Shown: positions 26,938 through 36,051, counted from the stretch's first letter. The stretch: 64,000 bases of DNA from Chitinophagaceae bacterium (GCA_016720745.1 JADKKA010000006.1:1-64000); one strand, 5' to 3'. A program made the numbers and translations. The notes: a model not told the origin generated them from the letters alone.

Positions 26938-27030
26938 TAACCGCAGAGAACAGGAGGTCGCAAAGATTTCGCTGAGATAGTTTTAACTACTCAGCGTAAA
27001 CGCTGCGTTCTCTTTTCTCTGCGGTTAACT
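26938..27030. repeat. Inverted repeat of the CCGCAGAGAA family
   Basis: TTTAACCGCAGAGAAC at the left is answered by TTCTCTGCGGTTAA at the right, giving a hairpin of about 14 paired bases around a 60-base middle. It uses the same words as the elements at 23440 and 30532-30733. Confidence 0.7.
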
Positions 27031-27040
27031 CTCTACACAA

Positions 27041-27068
27041 AAAAAGCAGACACTCTGGTCTGCTTTTA
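27041..27068 (-). terminator. Intrinsic terminator of typA
   Basis: Stem AGCAGAC (27045-27051) and GTCTGCT (27058-27064) with a 6-base loop, followed on the minus strand by a T run (the A run before 27045). It lies 20 bases downstream of the typA stop codon. Confidence 0.8.
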
Positions 27069-27086
27069 AAAAATATATTTGTTTGC

Positions 27087-28898
27087 TTACACCGCTTCGG
27101 CTTCCATTTTCTTCTGCACTTTCTTCCTTTCATCTTCATTCAAAATCACTTTGCGCATACGAATAAAATTCGGCGTTACTTCAATACACTCATCCTGCTG
27201 GATATACTCCATACACTCTTCCAGGGTCAGCAGGGTTTTAGGAGCAATATTGGTGGCTGCATCACTGCCGCTGGCGCGGTGGTTGGTGAGTTTCTTTTGT
27301 TCAGTTACGTTTACAATCAGGTCACCGGGTTTTACATTCTCTGCCACAATCTGACCGGCATATACATCCTCGGCTGGATCTACGAAGAATGTTCCTCTGT
27401 CCTGCAGTTTATCAATAGAATAAGCCGTCGTCTTGTCCTGAATTTTAGAAATCAGCACTCCGTTATTTCTGCCTGGGATTGGTCCTTTCCAGGGTTTGTA
27501 TTCTGTAAAGCGATGGGCCATTACGGCTTCACCGGTTGTAGCGGTCAGCATTTGGGTACGAAGACCAATCAAACCACGGGAAGGAATTTCAAATTCCAGG
27601 TGTTGCATTTCACCCTTGGTTTCCATCACATGCATTTCACCTTTCCGACGGGTCACCAGGTCAATCACCTTACTGGCAAATTCCTGTGGTACATCCACTA
27701 CCAGGTTCTCATAAGGCTCACATTTCACACCATTCAGTTCTTTCACGATTACCTGCGGTTGTCCTACCGTGAGTTCATATCCTTCGCGACGCATGGTCTC
27801 GATGAGGATACCCAGGTGCAGGATACCACGTCCGTATACGATAAAGCTGTCGCCTTCCTCACTGTCTTCCACACGAAGGGCCAGATTCTTTTCTGTTTCT
27901 TTCATCAGGCGATCACGCAGGTGACGACTGGTTACGAATTTTCCATCCTTGCCAAAGAAAGGCGAGTTGTTGATGGAGAAAAGCATATTCATGGTCGGCT
28001 CATCCACACTGATCACTGGTAATGCTTCGGGCGTTTCTGCATCGGCAATGGTATCACCGATATTGAAATCTTCCAGTCCTACCACGGCACAAAGATCACC
28101 GGCAATTACTTCTGTAACTTTCTTCTTGCCCATTCCTTCGAACACATAGAGTTCACGAACCCTTTGCTTTTTGATGCTGCCATCAGCCTGCATCAGGGCG
28201 ATCTGCTGGTTTTCTTTGATCACACCGCGGCTTACTTTTCCAATGGCAATACGACCCAGGAAGGATGAGTAATCCAGTGAAGTGATCTGCATTTGCAGCG
28301 GACCTTCATTCACTTTGGGTGGTGGCACATATTGAATGATACCATCCAGCAGGGGATTGATATTATCGATCTGCGTTAATGAATCATTGAACCAGCCATT
28401 CTTGCCCGAACCATAATAGGTAGGGAAGTTCAGCTGCTCTTCAGAAGCATCGAGGTTAAAGAAGAGTTCAAATACAGCATCATGCACTTCATCAGGACGG
28501 CAGTTTTCTTTGTCTACCTTATTGATAATCACAATCGGCTTCAGGTGCAGTTGCAGGGCTTTCTGTAATACGAAACGGGTTTGGGGCATGGGACCTTCAA
28601 AAGCATCCACGAGCAGACAAACACCATCGGCCATTTTCAAAACCCTTTCTACTTCACCACCGAAGTCGGCGTGACCGGGGGTGTCAATTACATTGATCTT
28701 AACGCCCTTGTAAGTAACGGCAGCATTCTTACTGAAGATCGTGATTCCACGCTCTCTTTCAAGGTCATTGCTGTCCATGATCAGGTCACCGGTTTCCTGG
28801 TTATCCCTGAATACTTTTGTGGTGTGTAAGATTTTGTCAACCAGGGTAGTCTTACCATGGTCAACGTGTGCGATGATCGCTATATTTCTGATTTCCAT
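27087..28898 (-). CDS. typA: Translational GTPase TypA/BipA
   Basis: A 603-residue ribosome-associated GTPase. The GTP-binding loop is IAHVDHGKTTLVD, switch I contains ERGITIFSKNAA, the G3 motif is DTPGHADFGGEVE, and the G4 motif is NKVDKENCRPDE. The later domains match EF-G domains II, III and V plus the BipA-specific C-terminus (YKPWKGPIPGRNNGVLIS, then LVNVTEQKKLTNHRASG-type residues). Length is normal. TypA aids ribosome assembly and growth at low temperature or under stress. It is apparently monocistronic, with a terminator directly downstream. Confidence 0.97.
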   Translation of the reverse strand: MEIRNIAIIAHVDHGKTTLVDKILHTTKVFRDNQETGDLIMDSNDLERERGITIFSKNAAVTYKGVKINVIDTPGHADFGGEVERVLKMADGVCLLVDAFEGPMPQTRFVLQKALQLHLKPIVIINKVDKENCRPDEVHDAVFELFFNLDASEEQLNFPTYYGSGKNGWFNDSLTQIDNINPLLDGIIQYVPPPKVNEGPLQMQITSLDYSSFLGRIAIGKVSRGVIKENQQIALMQADGSIKKQRVRELYVFEGMGKKKVTEVIAGDLCAVVGLEDFNIGDTIADAETPEALPVISVDEPTMNMLFSINNSPFFGKDGKFVTSRHLRDRLMKETEKNLALRVEDSEEGDSFIVYGRGILHLGILIETMRREGYELTVGQPQVIVKELNGVKCEPYENLVVDVPQEFASKVIDLVTRRKGEMHVMETKGEMQHLEFEIPSRGLIGLRTQMLTATTGEAVMAHRFTEYKPWKGPIPGRNNGVLISKIQDKTTAYSIDKLQDRGTFFVDPAEDVYAGQIVAENVKPGDLIVNVTEQKKLTNHRASGSDAATNIAPKTLLTLEECMEYIQQDECIEVTPNFIRMRKVILNEDERKKVQKKMEAEAV

Positions 28899-28947
28899 TT
28901 GCTAAAAGTTGACAGGTTGAAAAGTTGGAAAGTTGAAAAGGGGCTAC

Positions 28948-29322
28948 TATTTAGCAGGGACTCTCTTTTCCAGGTATTTGATATACCCATTCAGCATCTT
29001 TTCTACCTCAGTGATTTTATTTTTGAAATGATTTAATCTTTCTTCGATGATGAAACCTTCATCATATGCGTCAATCAGATGATTTAATACTTCACTGAGA
29101 GACCCTCTGGCAATTACACAGTATCTAATCTTTTCCTGCCAGGTACTTCGGCCATGTCCTTCTGCAATCTGACTGCTTACGGATCGTGAGCTTCGGATTA
29201 ACTGATCGGTCAGCCTGTATTTTTCTTCCGGGGGGAAAAGATTTAACCAGATCCCTGATTTCCAGCTTAAGCGCCCGGCTTTTCTTCCAGACTTCTAATT
29301 CTTCAAATCCCGCATAACCCAT
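28948..29322 (-). pseudogene. Four-helix-bundle protein (23S rRNA-IVP type), one frame break
   Basis: A small cytoplasmic protein of about 125 residues of the four-helix-bundle (S23/IVP) family. It begins MGYAGFEELEVWKKSRALKL and continues, after a one-base shift in the G6 run at 29229-29234, as EKYRLTDQLIRSSRSVSSQI and AEGHGRSTWQEKIRYCVIAR, ending LEKRVPAK at 28948. All the family hallmarks are present, so removing one base of the run restores the gene. Family members were first noted as open frames inside 23S rRNA intervening sequences; the free-standing ones have no known role. No rRNA lies nearby. Confidence 0.85.
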
Positions 29323-29508
29323 ACACGATCGCTAAATGTTTGATAATGAACTGTTTACTTATCAACCTATTAACTTTCCAACTTCCCCCGTCAAACGAGC
29401 GGCAAAGGTACATCAATTTAGCGGGGGGAGCAAACGAAAGGGGCAGTTAATGGAGACTTAATGCCAGAATAAAGCGGTATTTAATGTAGTTTTAGCAAAA
29501 TAGGTGCT

Positions 29509-30498
29509 ATGAAGTTCCTTAAATGGTTTGGCCTCATCCTGTTAGTGCTGATTATCGTTTATCTGCTCGGACCCAAACCTTCAAAACCAAAGTACAGTCT
29601 CGTAATGCCCGCTATCCCTGCCGAACCGGCTGCATTGGAGGGCTTTATCAAAAATCAGGAGAGCAAACACAAGCTGAAACCGGATAATGAGGCAAGGATC
29701 ATCTGGATGAATGATTCTGTGAAACAAAAGACGGAATATGCTGTCGTTTATCTCCACGGATTCAGCGCATCACAGGAAGAAGGAGATCCGGTGCATTATG
29801 AATTTGCCCAGCAGTTTGGATGCAATTTATACCTGAGTCGTTTGGATGCCCATGGTGTGGATACAACCGATCCATTGGCCAGCTTTTCTGCAACGGGTTT
29901 ATGGGAATCAGCCAAAGAAGCTTATGCCATCGGCAAACAGCTGGGGAAAAAAGTAATCCTGCTTTCTACCTCCACCGGTGGTACCGTGGCTTTGAAACTG
30001 GCCGCGGAATATCCTGATATCGCCGGACTGATCCTGCTTTCTCCCAATATTGCGATCAATGATCCCAATGCCTGGTTACTGAATAATCCATGGGGATTGC
30101 AGATTGCGCATTTGGTAACAGGTAAACACCGGAAAGTGGAGGATACCACAGCGATCTATGCGCAGTACTGGAATAACTGGTATTCTACCACATCATTGGT
30201 ACAATTAGAAGAATTACTGGAAAGCACCATGAAGGAATCAACCTTCCGGAAAGTAACACAACCCACTTTATTGCTTTATTATTATAAGGATGAAAAACAG
30301 CAGGATAATGTGGTAAAAGTGTCTGCGATGAAAAGAATGTTCAATCAGCTGGGGACGCCTGAAAACCTGAAGAGACAGGTAGCGATTCCCAATGCAGGGA
30401 ATCATGTGATCGGGTCTTATATCAAATCGAAGGATGTGGAATCGGTGATGAGGGAGTGTGAGAAATTTGGGAGGGAGGTGTTGAAGTTGGGGGAGTGA
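29509..30498 (+). CDS. Membrane-anchored alpha/beta hydrolase
   Basis: A 329-residue hydrolase with an N-terminal membrane anchor (WFGLILLVLIIVYLLG, residues 5-20), so it acts in the periplasm or at the membrane. The fold is recognisable: VVYLHGFSASQEEGDP with the oxyanion His-Gly, the nucleophile elbow LSTSTGGTVAL, a candidate catalytic Asp in KDEKQQDNVV, and the catalytic His in PNAGNHVIGS. The STSTGG elbow replaces the more common GxSxG. It resembles carboxylesterase or lysophospholipase-type enzymes; the substrate is unknown. Confidence 0.85.
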   Translation: MKFLKWFGLILLVLIIVYLLGPKPSKPKYSLVMPAIPAEPAALEGFIKNQESKHKLKPDNEARIIWMNDSVKQKTEYAVVYLHGFSASQEEGDPVHYEFAQQFGCNLYLSRLDAHGVDTTDPLASFSATGLWESAKEAYAIGKQLGKKVILLSTSTGGTVALKLAAEYPDIAGLILLSPNIAINDPNAWLLNNPWGLQIAHLVTGKHRKVEDTTAIYAQYWNNWYSTTSLVQLEELLESTMKESTFRKVTQPTLLLYYYKDEKQQDNVVKVSAMKRMFNQLGTPENLKRQVAIPNAGNHVIGSYIKSKDVESVMRECEKFGREVLKLGE

Positions 30499-30531
30499 TT
30501 TTGATGCGCTCGAAGAGTCCTATGGACAAAA

Positions 30532-30733
30532 AGAGAGATATTCACCGCGAAGAACATGAGGACAGGGAGTTTACGCAGAGAGATTTTAAAATTGGTATCA
30601 ATTTTTTTATAAGCTTAGCCCCCAGAGCTCTGCGAGCGCTCGAAATAGTTGTTAGGCCTGAATTGTCTCTAAACTGTTCATTAAAGCTCTGCGAGAACTC
30701 GGCGTTCTCATGTTCTCTGCGGTGAATCTCTCT
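30532..30733. repeat. MITE-like element with near-perfect terminal inverted repeats
   Basis: AGAGAGATATTCACCGCGAAG with GAACATGAG at the left (30532-30560) is mirrored at the right by CTCATGTTCTCTGCGGTG and AATCTCTCT (30707-30733). About 200 bp overall with no open frame worth calling. The right terminal word recurs near 23440 and at the window start (30-50). It lies between the hydrolase and the glycosyltransferase cluster. Confidence 0.7.
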
Positions 30734-30742
30734 ATCTTTTTC

Positions 30743-30750
30743 TACATTTG
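30743..30750 (+). promoter_or_regulatory. Possible -7 element before the glycosyltransferase cluster
   Basis: TACATTTG fits TAnnTTTG and lies 5 bases before the ATG at 30756. No matching -33 TTTG is seen; the upstream position is taken by the right end of the inverted repeat. Confidence 0.35.
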
Positions 30751-30755
30751 CTCCA

Positions 30756-31545
30756 ATGCCCGACACACATCGCACCAATCAATTATTACAATCTTACTTT
30801 GATAAAGTACTGGTGCTGACCGTTCCCCGTTTTACAGACCGGCATGAAAAAGTGAAGCAGCGGCTGCAGGGAATTCAATTTGATTTTTTTTTATGGAGCC
30901 GATAAAAATGAGCTGACCGAATCATCCATCCGGGAGCTCTATCATTACAATAAAAAAAATACCCTCGCCCCCGGCTATTATTTCAAACCATTGAACAGTG
31001 GTGAAATTGCCTGCTCCCTATCTCACCGCATGATCTACCAGGCCATGATCGATCAGCAGTGGAAAAAAGTATTGGTGCTGGAAGATGATGTAGTACCTGA
31101 TGAACAGAACCTTGCTGCACTCGAAGCCTGCTTACAGGAATTGCCGGCCGACTGGGATTTGTTTTACCTCGGCTATCTGAAAAATGATCAGCTGACCGCA
31201 GGAAAAAAATGGCAAAATGCCTGGTACCGGCTCCTGGCTTTTATCGGATTGAGCAAAATGCCATTGCGCATGATTAAGAACCGCCTGCCTAAAAATTTCA
31301 GTCCGCACTTGTGGAAAGCCGGCTTTCATGATTGCACGCATGCTTATGCTGTTAGTCTGGAAGGAGCTAAAAAATTACTGGCCGCCCAAACACCGGTTAC
31401 TTACCGGGCCGATAACCTGCTCACGGCATTGGTATTGAAAGAAGAGCTGCAGGCATTTGCCTGCAAAAAATTCCTTTTCAACCAGGAAGTATTTACTGAT
31501 CATACGGATCGTTCGCATATCCGTGAAAAATGGGCCAATCAATGA
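30756..31545 (+). pseudogene. Glycosyltransferase family 25 (LOS-type), frame broken at poly-T
   Basis: A cytoplasmic glycosyltransferase of about 260 residues of the LOS biosynthesis GT25 family. It starts MPDTHRTNQLLQSYFDKVLV and continues VPRFTDRHEKVKQRL before a run of nine T at 30884-30892. Eight T would join it to FYGADKNELTE and the rest: the family block GEIACSLSHRMIYQAMID, then KVLVLEDDVVPDE, where the EDD acidic cluster probably binds the metal and nucleotide sugar. The C-terminal His-rich segment FHDCTHAYAVS is also typical. The stop overlaps the next ATG (31542), so the genes are cotranscribed. The T9 tract could be a phase-variation switch or a sequencing error. Confidence 0.8.
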
Positions 31546-32369
31546 TTCCTAATATTTTCCATTTTGTTTTTGGTATGGCACCCGATTTCGGGGGCAAGCC
31601 CTTTTCACTGGTACATTACCTGGCAGTAAAATCTGCAGTAGAGCTGAACAAGCCCGATGCCGCTATTTTTCATTACCAGTATGAACCCACAGGAGAATGG
31701 TGGGAAAAGGCCAAACCATTGCTCACGCTGAAACAGGTAAAGGCACCGGAAAGCATCATGGGTAATCCTTTGTTACATGTGGCGCATAAAGCTGATATTA
31801 TTCGTTTACAGGCCTTGCAGGAAACAGGTGGTGTTTATCTCGACCTCGATACGATTTCTGTTCGTCCATTGACCAGCTTGTATCATCATGAATTTATCAT
31901 CGGTCAGGAATTGAAAGCAGCTTTTGTTCCCCGCAACTGGCGGCAAAAGTTGAAAAAGCAACTTGGATGGACGAAAGAAAATTCAGTTGCTTCAACCGGG
32001 CTCTGCAACGCAGTACTGCTGGCCCAAAAGAACAGCCGCTTTATCAACCGCTGGCTGGAGGAGTATAAAAACTTTCGTTCCACTGGTCGTGATAAATACT
32101 GGAATGAACATTCCGTACTGGTGCCACAGCGTCTGGCCGCTGAACATCCTGATGAACTGACCCAACTGGGGCCCTATGCTTTTCATTATCCTTTGTATAA
32201 TCAGGAAGGGTTGGCCATGATGTTTGCAGAACAGCATGCATTTCCTGAAGCCTATGTACACCATCTCTGGGAATCATTTGCCTGGGAGCCCTATATGTCG
32301 GCACTGAGTCCGGAAATGATCCGCGAAAAAGATACTACCTATAACCTCATCGCCCGGAAATTCCTCTGA
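31542..32369 (+). CDS. DXD-motif glycosyltransferase (GT32-like)
   Basis: A 275-residue glycosyltransferase; its ATG overlaps the GT25 stop (ATGA). It begins IPNIFHFVFG, has HVAHKADIIRLQALQETGGV followed directly by YLDLDT, where the D-L-D is the DXD nucleotide-sugar/metal site, and later the N-rich STGLCNAVLLAQKNS region and a final HHLWESFAW. This is the pattern of Gly_transf_sug (GT32-like) enzymes. It follows GT25 and precedes a GT4 gene by one base, so these three probably extend one glycan in order, perhaps LPS or another surface polysaccharide. Confidence 0.85.
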   Translation: MIPNIFHFVFGMAPDFGGKPFSLVHYLAVKSAVELNKPDAAIFHYQYEPTGEWWEKAKPLLTLKQVKAPESIMGNPLLHVAHKADIIRLQALQETGGVYLDLDTISVRPLTSLYHHEFIIGQELKAAFVPRNWRQKLKKQLGWTKENSVASTGLCNAVLLAQKNSRFINRWLEEYKNFRSTGRDKYWNEHSVLVPQRLAAEHPDELTQLGPYAFHYPLYNQEGLAMMFAEQHAFPEAYVHHLWESFAWEPYMSALSPEMIREKDTTYNLIARKFL

Positions 32370-32370
32370 T

Positions 32371-33510
32371 ATGAAAATCGGATTTGCTGCCAGATATGAT
32401 CCCCGCGATAAACAAACATGGTCCGGCACCGCTTATTATACCTATCAGCAATTAAAAAAATACGGCGAAGTAGAGATCTTTCAGTTTCCGCTTCCCAAGT
32501 TGTTGCAGGAATGGTTGACGATGCAGAAAAGTATCAACCGGCGTTGGTTTGGCAAGCAAAGTTCAGTAGAATTTCTGTCTGCTTATGCCCGTTATTTCAG
32601 TCGCCGGCTCACAGCAGCTTTGAAAAAAAATCCGGTTGATATTTTATTTGTTTCCGCCTCTTCGCAAATGATCGCTGAAGTGAAAACTGATATTCCGATT
32701 ATCTACATGACGGATGCGACCTTTCAGCAATTGCAGGGATATTACCAAAGTTTCAGCAACCTGCCTGACTATAATATCCGGCAGGGGATTGCACTGGATA
32801 AGCGTGCTTTCCAAAAAGCAGCGCATTGTATGCTGGCATCAGACTGGTGTAAACAATCAGCCATTCATGATTATGGTATGGCGGATGAAAAAATAACTGT
32901 TGTTCCCTGTGGCGCCAATCTTGATCAGGTGCCTATGACAGGGGAGATTGGTTCTTCGCAACAAGGTAACTGCCGGTTACTTTTCTTAGGAGTAGACTGG
33001 GAGCGAAAAGGAGGAGCGATTGCCCTGGAAGCTTTTCGTCTGTTGAAGAAAGAAAATACATCAGCCACATTGCGGATTATTGGCTGTGTGCCACCGGTAG
33101 AGATCATGCCGGAGGAAGGAATTGAAGTGATTCCTTTTCTGGATAAAAACAAAGCGGAAGGAATGCAGCAGCTTCATCAGATCTTTCTGGATACAGACTT
33201 TTTATTATTGCCCACCCGCGCAGAATGTGCCGGCATTGTTTTTTGTGAAGCAGCGGCTTATGGCATTCCTTCCATCAGCACGAATACCGGCGGAGTGGGT
33301 ACTTATGTAAGAGGTGGAATCAATGGTTATGCATTACCCCTTGCGGCAGGTGCGGCTGACTATGCCCTACGGATCAGTCAACTGTGGAATAACCAGCAGG
33401 AGCTCACTCAATTGAAACAGCAAAGCCGGCAATTATTTGAACAGGAATTGAACTGGGATGCATGGGGAGAGGCGTTCAAAAAAATAGCGGACCGCCTGCT
33501 CCGCAGCTAA
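32371..33510 (+). CDS. Glycosyltransferase family 4
   Basis: A 379-residue retaining glycosyltransferase of the GT-B fold. The N-terminal domain has a donor-independent segment (DILFVSASSQMIAEVKTDIP) and the C-terminal domain has RLLFLGVDWERKGGAIALEA, then TLRIIGCVPP, and the E-x7-E motif ECAGIVFCE that contacts the nucleotide sugar. The start is two bases after the preceding stop, on the same strand. It is likely to build the same glycan as the neighbouring GT25 and DXD-type genes. The sugar cannot be predicted. Confidence 0.9.
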   Translation: MKIGFAARYDPRDKQTWSGTAYYTYQQLKKYGEVEIFQFPLPKLLQEWLTMQKSINRRWFGKQSSVEFLSAYARYFSRRLTAALKKNPVDILFVSASSQMIAEVKTDIPIIYMTDATFQQLQGYYQSFSNLPDYNIRQGIALDKRAFQKAAHCMLASDWCKQSAIHDYGMADEKITVVPCGANLDQVPMTGEIGSSQQGNCRLLFLGVDWERKGGAIALEAFRLLKKENTSATLRIIGCVPPVEIMPEEGIEVIPFLDKNKAEGMQQLHQIFLDTDFLLLPTRAECAGIVFCEAAAYGIPSISTNTGGVGTYVRGGINGYALPLAAGAADYALRISQLWNNQQELTQLKQQSRQLFEQELNWDAWGEAFKKIADRLLRS

Positions 33511-33547
33511 TGGCCGGAATATCCCATGTATTAAATAGAAGTGGTCG

Positions 33548-33578
33548 TTTGTGAATAGGCATCAGGTATTTAATTTTG
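33548..33578 (+). promoter_or_regulatory. Canonical Bacteroidota promoter
   Basis: TTTG at 33548-33551 and TAATTTTG at 33571-33578 are separated by exactly 19 bases, matching the Bacteroidota -33/-7 consensus. The -7 end lies 25 bases before the ATG at 33604, so the GT2 gene has its own transcript. Confidence 0.7.
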
Positions 33579-33603
33579 CATCCGTATTTTTCGATTGCCT
33601 GAT

Positions 33604-34728
33604 ATGAAACAAGTAGCCGACAGTTCCCTTTCGCTGGATGTCATCATCCCCTCTTATCGCTTTGATCAAAACGATCAGCAGATTGCTGCGATTGTCTCTT
33701 TGGCGCAACCGGAGAACTGGAATATCCGGTTCTACCTGATCGCTGATCATCCTACTGCTGCCATACCTGCAAGCATCCAGCAACTGATCCATGATGGCCG
33801 TTTACAATTTTCCCGGAATGAAAGTAACCGGGGACTTTCTTATACCCGAAACCGGGGTATTGATTTGTCGATGGGTGAATGGATACTTTTTCTGGATGAT
33901 GATATTGTACCAGCTCCTGATTTACTCCTGCAATTCACCCGTGCTATTTTGGATGAACCGGCTGCTACTGCTTTTGGTGGAGTAGTCAGACTTCCGGCTC
34001 CGGTCAATGATTTTACACAAGCGTTGACTGATGCCGGCTATACTCATTTTTTTCAGCTCGCGGCCAATGAAAAGGAATTACCCTGGCCCGTGGGTGCCAG
34101 CATGCTGTACCGGCGGGATAAAATAGGATCCATTCGTTTTTCAGAAAATTTTGGAAAGGATGGAGGAGAAGAAGTGGATTTTGCCATACAGGTAAAAAAA
34201 GAGGCTGGTGGCCGGATCATCGCTGTTCCTGCTGCGATTATTGATCATCCCTGGTGGCATGATGGGCGTCCTGATTTCAGCAGACCCTTCCGGTATAGCC
34301 GGGGCAATTACTGGCTGATTACCCGTCATCCCGCATTTGCACAATGGCGTTTTTCTAATACCACAGAAATGATCTTTCTGCTGCTATTGCTGACCCCGCT
34401 TTCCTATATGGCCGGGGTCAGTATTATCAACTGGCTGGGGATCATGGTTTGTTTGTTGGTGGCGGATGCAATTCTCTATATCATTAAACAAGCAAAGGAA
34501 AAAGGCAGGCGATCCTGGAGGCAATGGGGATATGGCTGGCTGGTTAAAATGGCGGAACAAATGGGTTATCTGGTTTGCTGTCTGCAACATGGCTACCTGC
34601 AGGGCTTATGGCAAAAATTTGATATAGAACTCCGGCCCGGGCGGAAAAGACATTTTCATACCAATCGCTGGGTATGGGCAAAAATGGGAATTATGCTGCT
34701 CTCCTTCTTCCTGCTTTGCAGGGGTTGA
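33604..34728 (+). CDS. Glycosyltransferase family 2 with C-terminal membrane segments
   Basis: A 374-residue GT2 enzyme. The catalytic A domain has DVIIPSYRFDQND at the start, RGLSYTRNRGIDLS, and WILFLDDDIVPAP, where the DDD motif binds the sugar nucleotide, then EVDFAIQVKKEAGG. The C-terminal part has hydrophobic segments (MIFLLLLLTPLSYMAGVSII and LLVADAILYIIKQ, plus IMLLSFFLLC), so it is membrane-bound. I prefer ATG 33604 over TTG 33595, being 25 bases from the promoter. It resembles glycosyltransferases that add sugars to lipid carriers. Confidence 0.88.
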   Translation: MKQVADSSLSLDVIIPSYRFDQNDQQIAAIVSLAQPENWNIRFYLIADHPTAAIPASIQQLIHDGRLQFSRNESNRGLSYTRNRGIDLSMGEWILFLDDDIVPAPDLLLQFTRAILDEPAATAFGGVVRLPAPVNDFTQALTDAGYTHFFQLAANEKELPWPVGASMLYRRDKIGSIRFSENFGKDGGEEVDFAIQVKKEAGGRIIAVPAAIIDHPWWHDGRPDFSRPFRYSRGNYWLITRHPAFAQWRFSNTTEMIFLLLLLTPLSYMAGVSIINWLGIMVCLLVADAILYIIKQAKEKGRRSWRQWGYGWLVKMAEQMGYLVCCLQHGYLQGLWQKFDIELRPGRKRHFHTNRWVWAKMGIMLLSFFLLCRG

Positions 34729-34745
34729 AAACGGTTGTATCTTTG
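34715..34745 (+). promoter_or_regulatory. Canonical Bacteroidota promoter
   Basis: TTTG at 34715-34718 and TATCTTTG at 34738-34745 are separated by exactly 19 bases. It overlaps the end of the preceding GT2 gene and lies 17 bases before the start of the small membrane protein gene at 34763. Confidence 0.75.
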
Positions 34746-34762
34746 CAGTAAACTCAGCGAAG

Positions 34763-34978
34763 ATGAAAAGATGGATGATGACCGGGTTGTTTTTACTGCT
34801 ATTTGCTTTTGCGGCAATAGAAGCAGGAGCCCAGTGTTCCATCTGTACCAAGACGGCCCAGCAACTGGGAGAAAAACCCGCTCAGGGAATGAATTCCGGT
34901 ATTCTTTATCTCGCTTTTACCCCCTTTGCCATTGTGGGTTATATCAGTTATCGCTGGTGGAAGAATAATAAGAGCTGA
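34763..34978 (+). CDS. Small exported/membrane protein
   Basis: A 71-residue protein with an N-terminal signal or anchor (MMTGLFLLLFAFAAIEAGAQ) and a second hydrophobic stretch (GILYLAFTPFAIVGYISY) before a basic tail (RWWKNNKS). The middle has CSIC, so a disulphide or metal site is possible. Function unknown. It has its own good promoter and sits between two oppositely oriented glycosyltransferase groups. Confidence 0.75.
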   Translation: MKRWMMTGLFLLLFAFAAIEAGAQCSICTKTAQQLGEKPAQGMNSGILYLAFTPFAIVGYISYRWWKNNKS

Positions 34979-35023
34979 TATTTTCTTAGCGCATTTCAAA
35001 AGATTATAATCTCTTCGAAAGAA

Positions 35024-35044
35024 CCCCAACACTTGCTGTTGGGG
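35024..35044. terminator. Hairpin between convergent genes
   Basis: CCCCAACA (35024-35031) and TGTTGGGG (35037-35044) form a strong stem with a 5-base loop. There is no T run on either side, so its action as a terminator is uncertain. It separates the small membrane protein gene from the GT2 gene on the minus strand. Confidence 0.5.
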
Positions 35045-35108
35045 GTGACAAACTGCGAGATTGCAGAGTGACTTCGATTATTCAGCGTTTAGCAACGGGC
35101 TACAATTC

Positions 35109-36050
35109 TTACAAAACCCCCGTTTTAGCCAATTGCAATGCATGTTTGATCTGTGAGAAGATCAACAGGGGCTTTTTCTTTTTATAATGAAATATCTTAT
35201 CACGGTTACGTAGAATCAGGCGGAACAGGGGCCAGGAGATTTTTTTTCCATCCAGTGTTTGTGCCAGATGATTGTATTGGTCAAGGAATACTTCATCTTC
35301 AGTTGACACACCGGTTCTCTCCAGAAAAACTTGAAGGGCATGTACAAATTGTTTTCTTAACTGCTGATTTCTTTTGTCACGATCTGTTAGCGATAAGATC
35401 GTTTTGGAATTGTTGGCAGCATGGAGCCGGTGCCAGGTGAGGGTTTGCGGCACACAGGGAATAACAGATAAACGTACCGCATGCATACTCATCCACCAGT
35501 CATAATAAATATCATCGGGGAATGGGATGCAATGGGCCAGTAATTCTTTACGGAAAATACAGGCATGCCCGTGGACAGGACTATTGAATACCAGCTGCTG
35601 CAAATGCCGGATAGGAGTATAGTTTACATCAGGTGCGGGCTTTCTGTTTTTAAAATCATCATCTGTAAACGTGCCGGATAAGGAAAAGATAAAAAGGGAA
35701 TCATCTTTCCAGTAATCCATCATGATTGCTATTTTATTGCTTTCCCAGATATCATCCTGATCACTGATGGCGATATAGTCTGCTGTAGCCATTTGAAATG
35801 CCTGCTCAAAATTTTTATTATAACCCAGATTACTGGCATTGATCTGGTACCGGATCCGTTGGTCTTTCTGCTGGTATTCTTGCAGGATGGATGGGGTGCT
35901 GTCTGTTGAACCATCATCACAAATAATAATTTCCAATACCTGCCAGCTTTGTGAAAGGATAGAATCTAACTGGGGTCGAAGATATTTCTCACCATTATAA
36001 GTACAGAGTACAATAGCGACCAGGGGTTGTATGTTGGTTGATTGATGCAA
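35109..36050 (-). CDS. Glycosyltransferase family 2
   Basis: A 313-residue cytoplasmic GT2 enzyme. Motifs are VAIVLCTYNGEKYLRPQLDS at the N-terminus, IIICDDGSTDSTPSILQEY, then NLGYNKNFEQAFQMA and YIAISDQDDIWES, where DQDD is the metal-binding site. It resembles rhamnosyl-type transferases of O-antigen clusters (TLTWHRLHAAN near the C-terminus). It begins one base after the GT17-like stop, so it is the second gene of a two-gene minus-strand operon. Length is normal. Confidence 0.9.
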   Translation of the reverse strand: MHQSTNIQPLVAIVLCTYNGEKYLRPQLDSILSQSWQVLEIIICDDGSTDSTPSILQEYQQKDQRIRYQINASNLGYNKNFEQAFQMATADYIAISDQDDIWESNKIAIMMDYWKDDSLFIFSLSGTFTDDDFKNRKPAPDVNYTPIRHLQQLVFNSPVHGHACIFRKELLAHCIPFPDDIYYDWWMSMHAVRLSVIPCVPQTLTWHRLHAANNSKTILSLTDRDKRNQQLRKQFVHALQVFLERTGVSTEDEVFLDQYNHLAQTLDGKKISWPLFRLILRNRDKIFHYKKKKPLLIFSQIKHALQLAKTGVL

Positions 36051-36051
36051 T

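Noticed and set aside
27279..28022. A 247-codon open frame on the + strand
   Set aside because: It lies wholly antisense to typA, whose motifs are complete, and its translation has no recognisable protein content.
28948..29322. An rRNA intervening sequence
   Set aside because: The four-helix-bundle gene family is known from 23S rRNA inserts, but no rRNA sequence surrounds it here.
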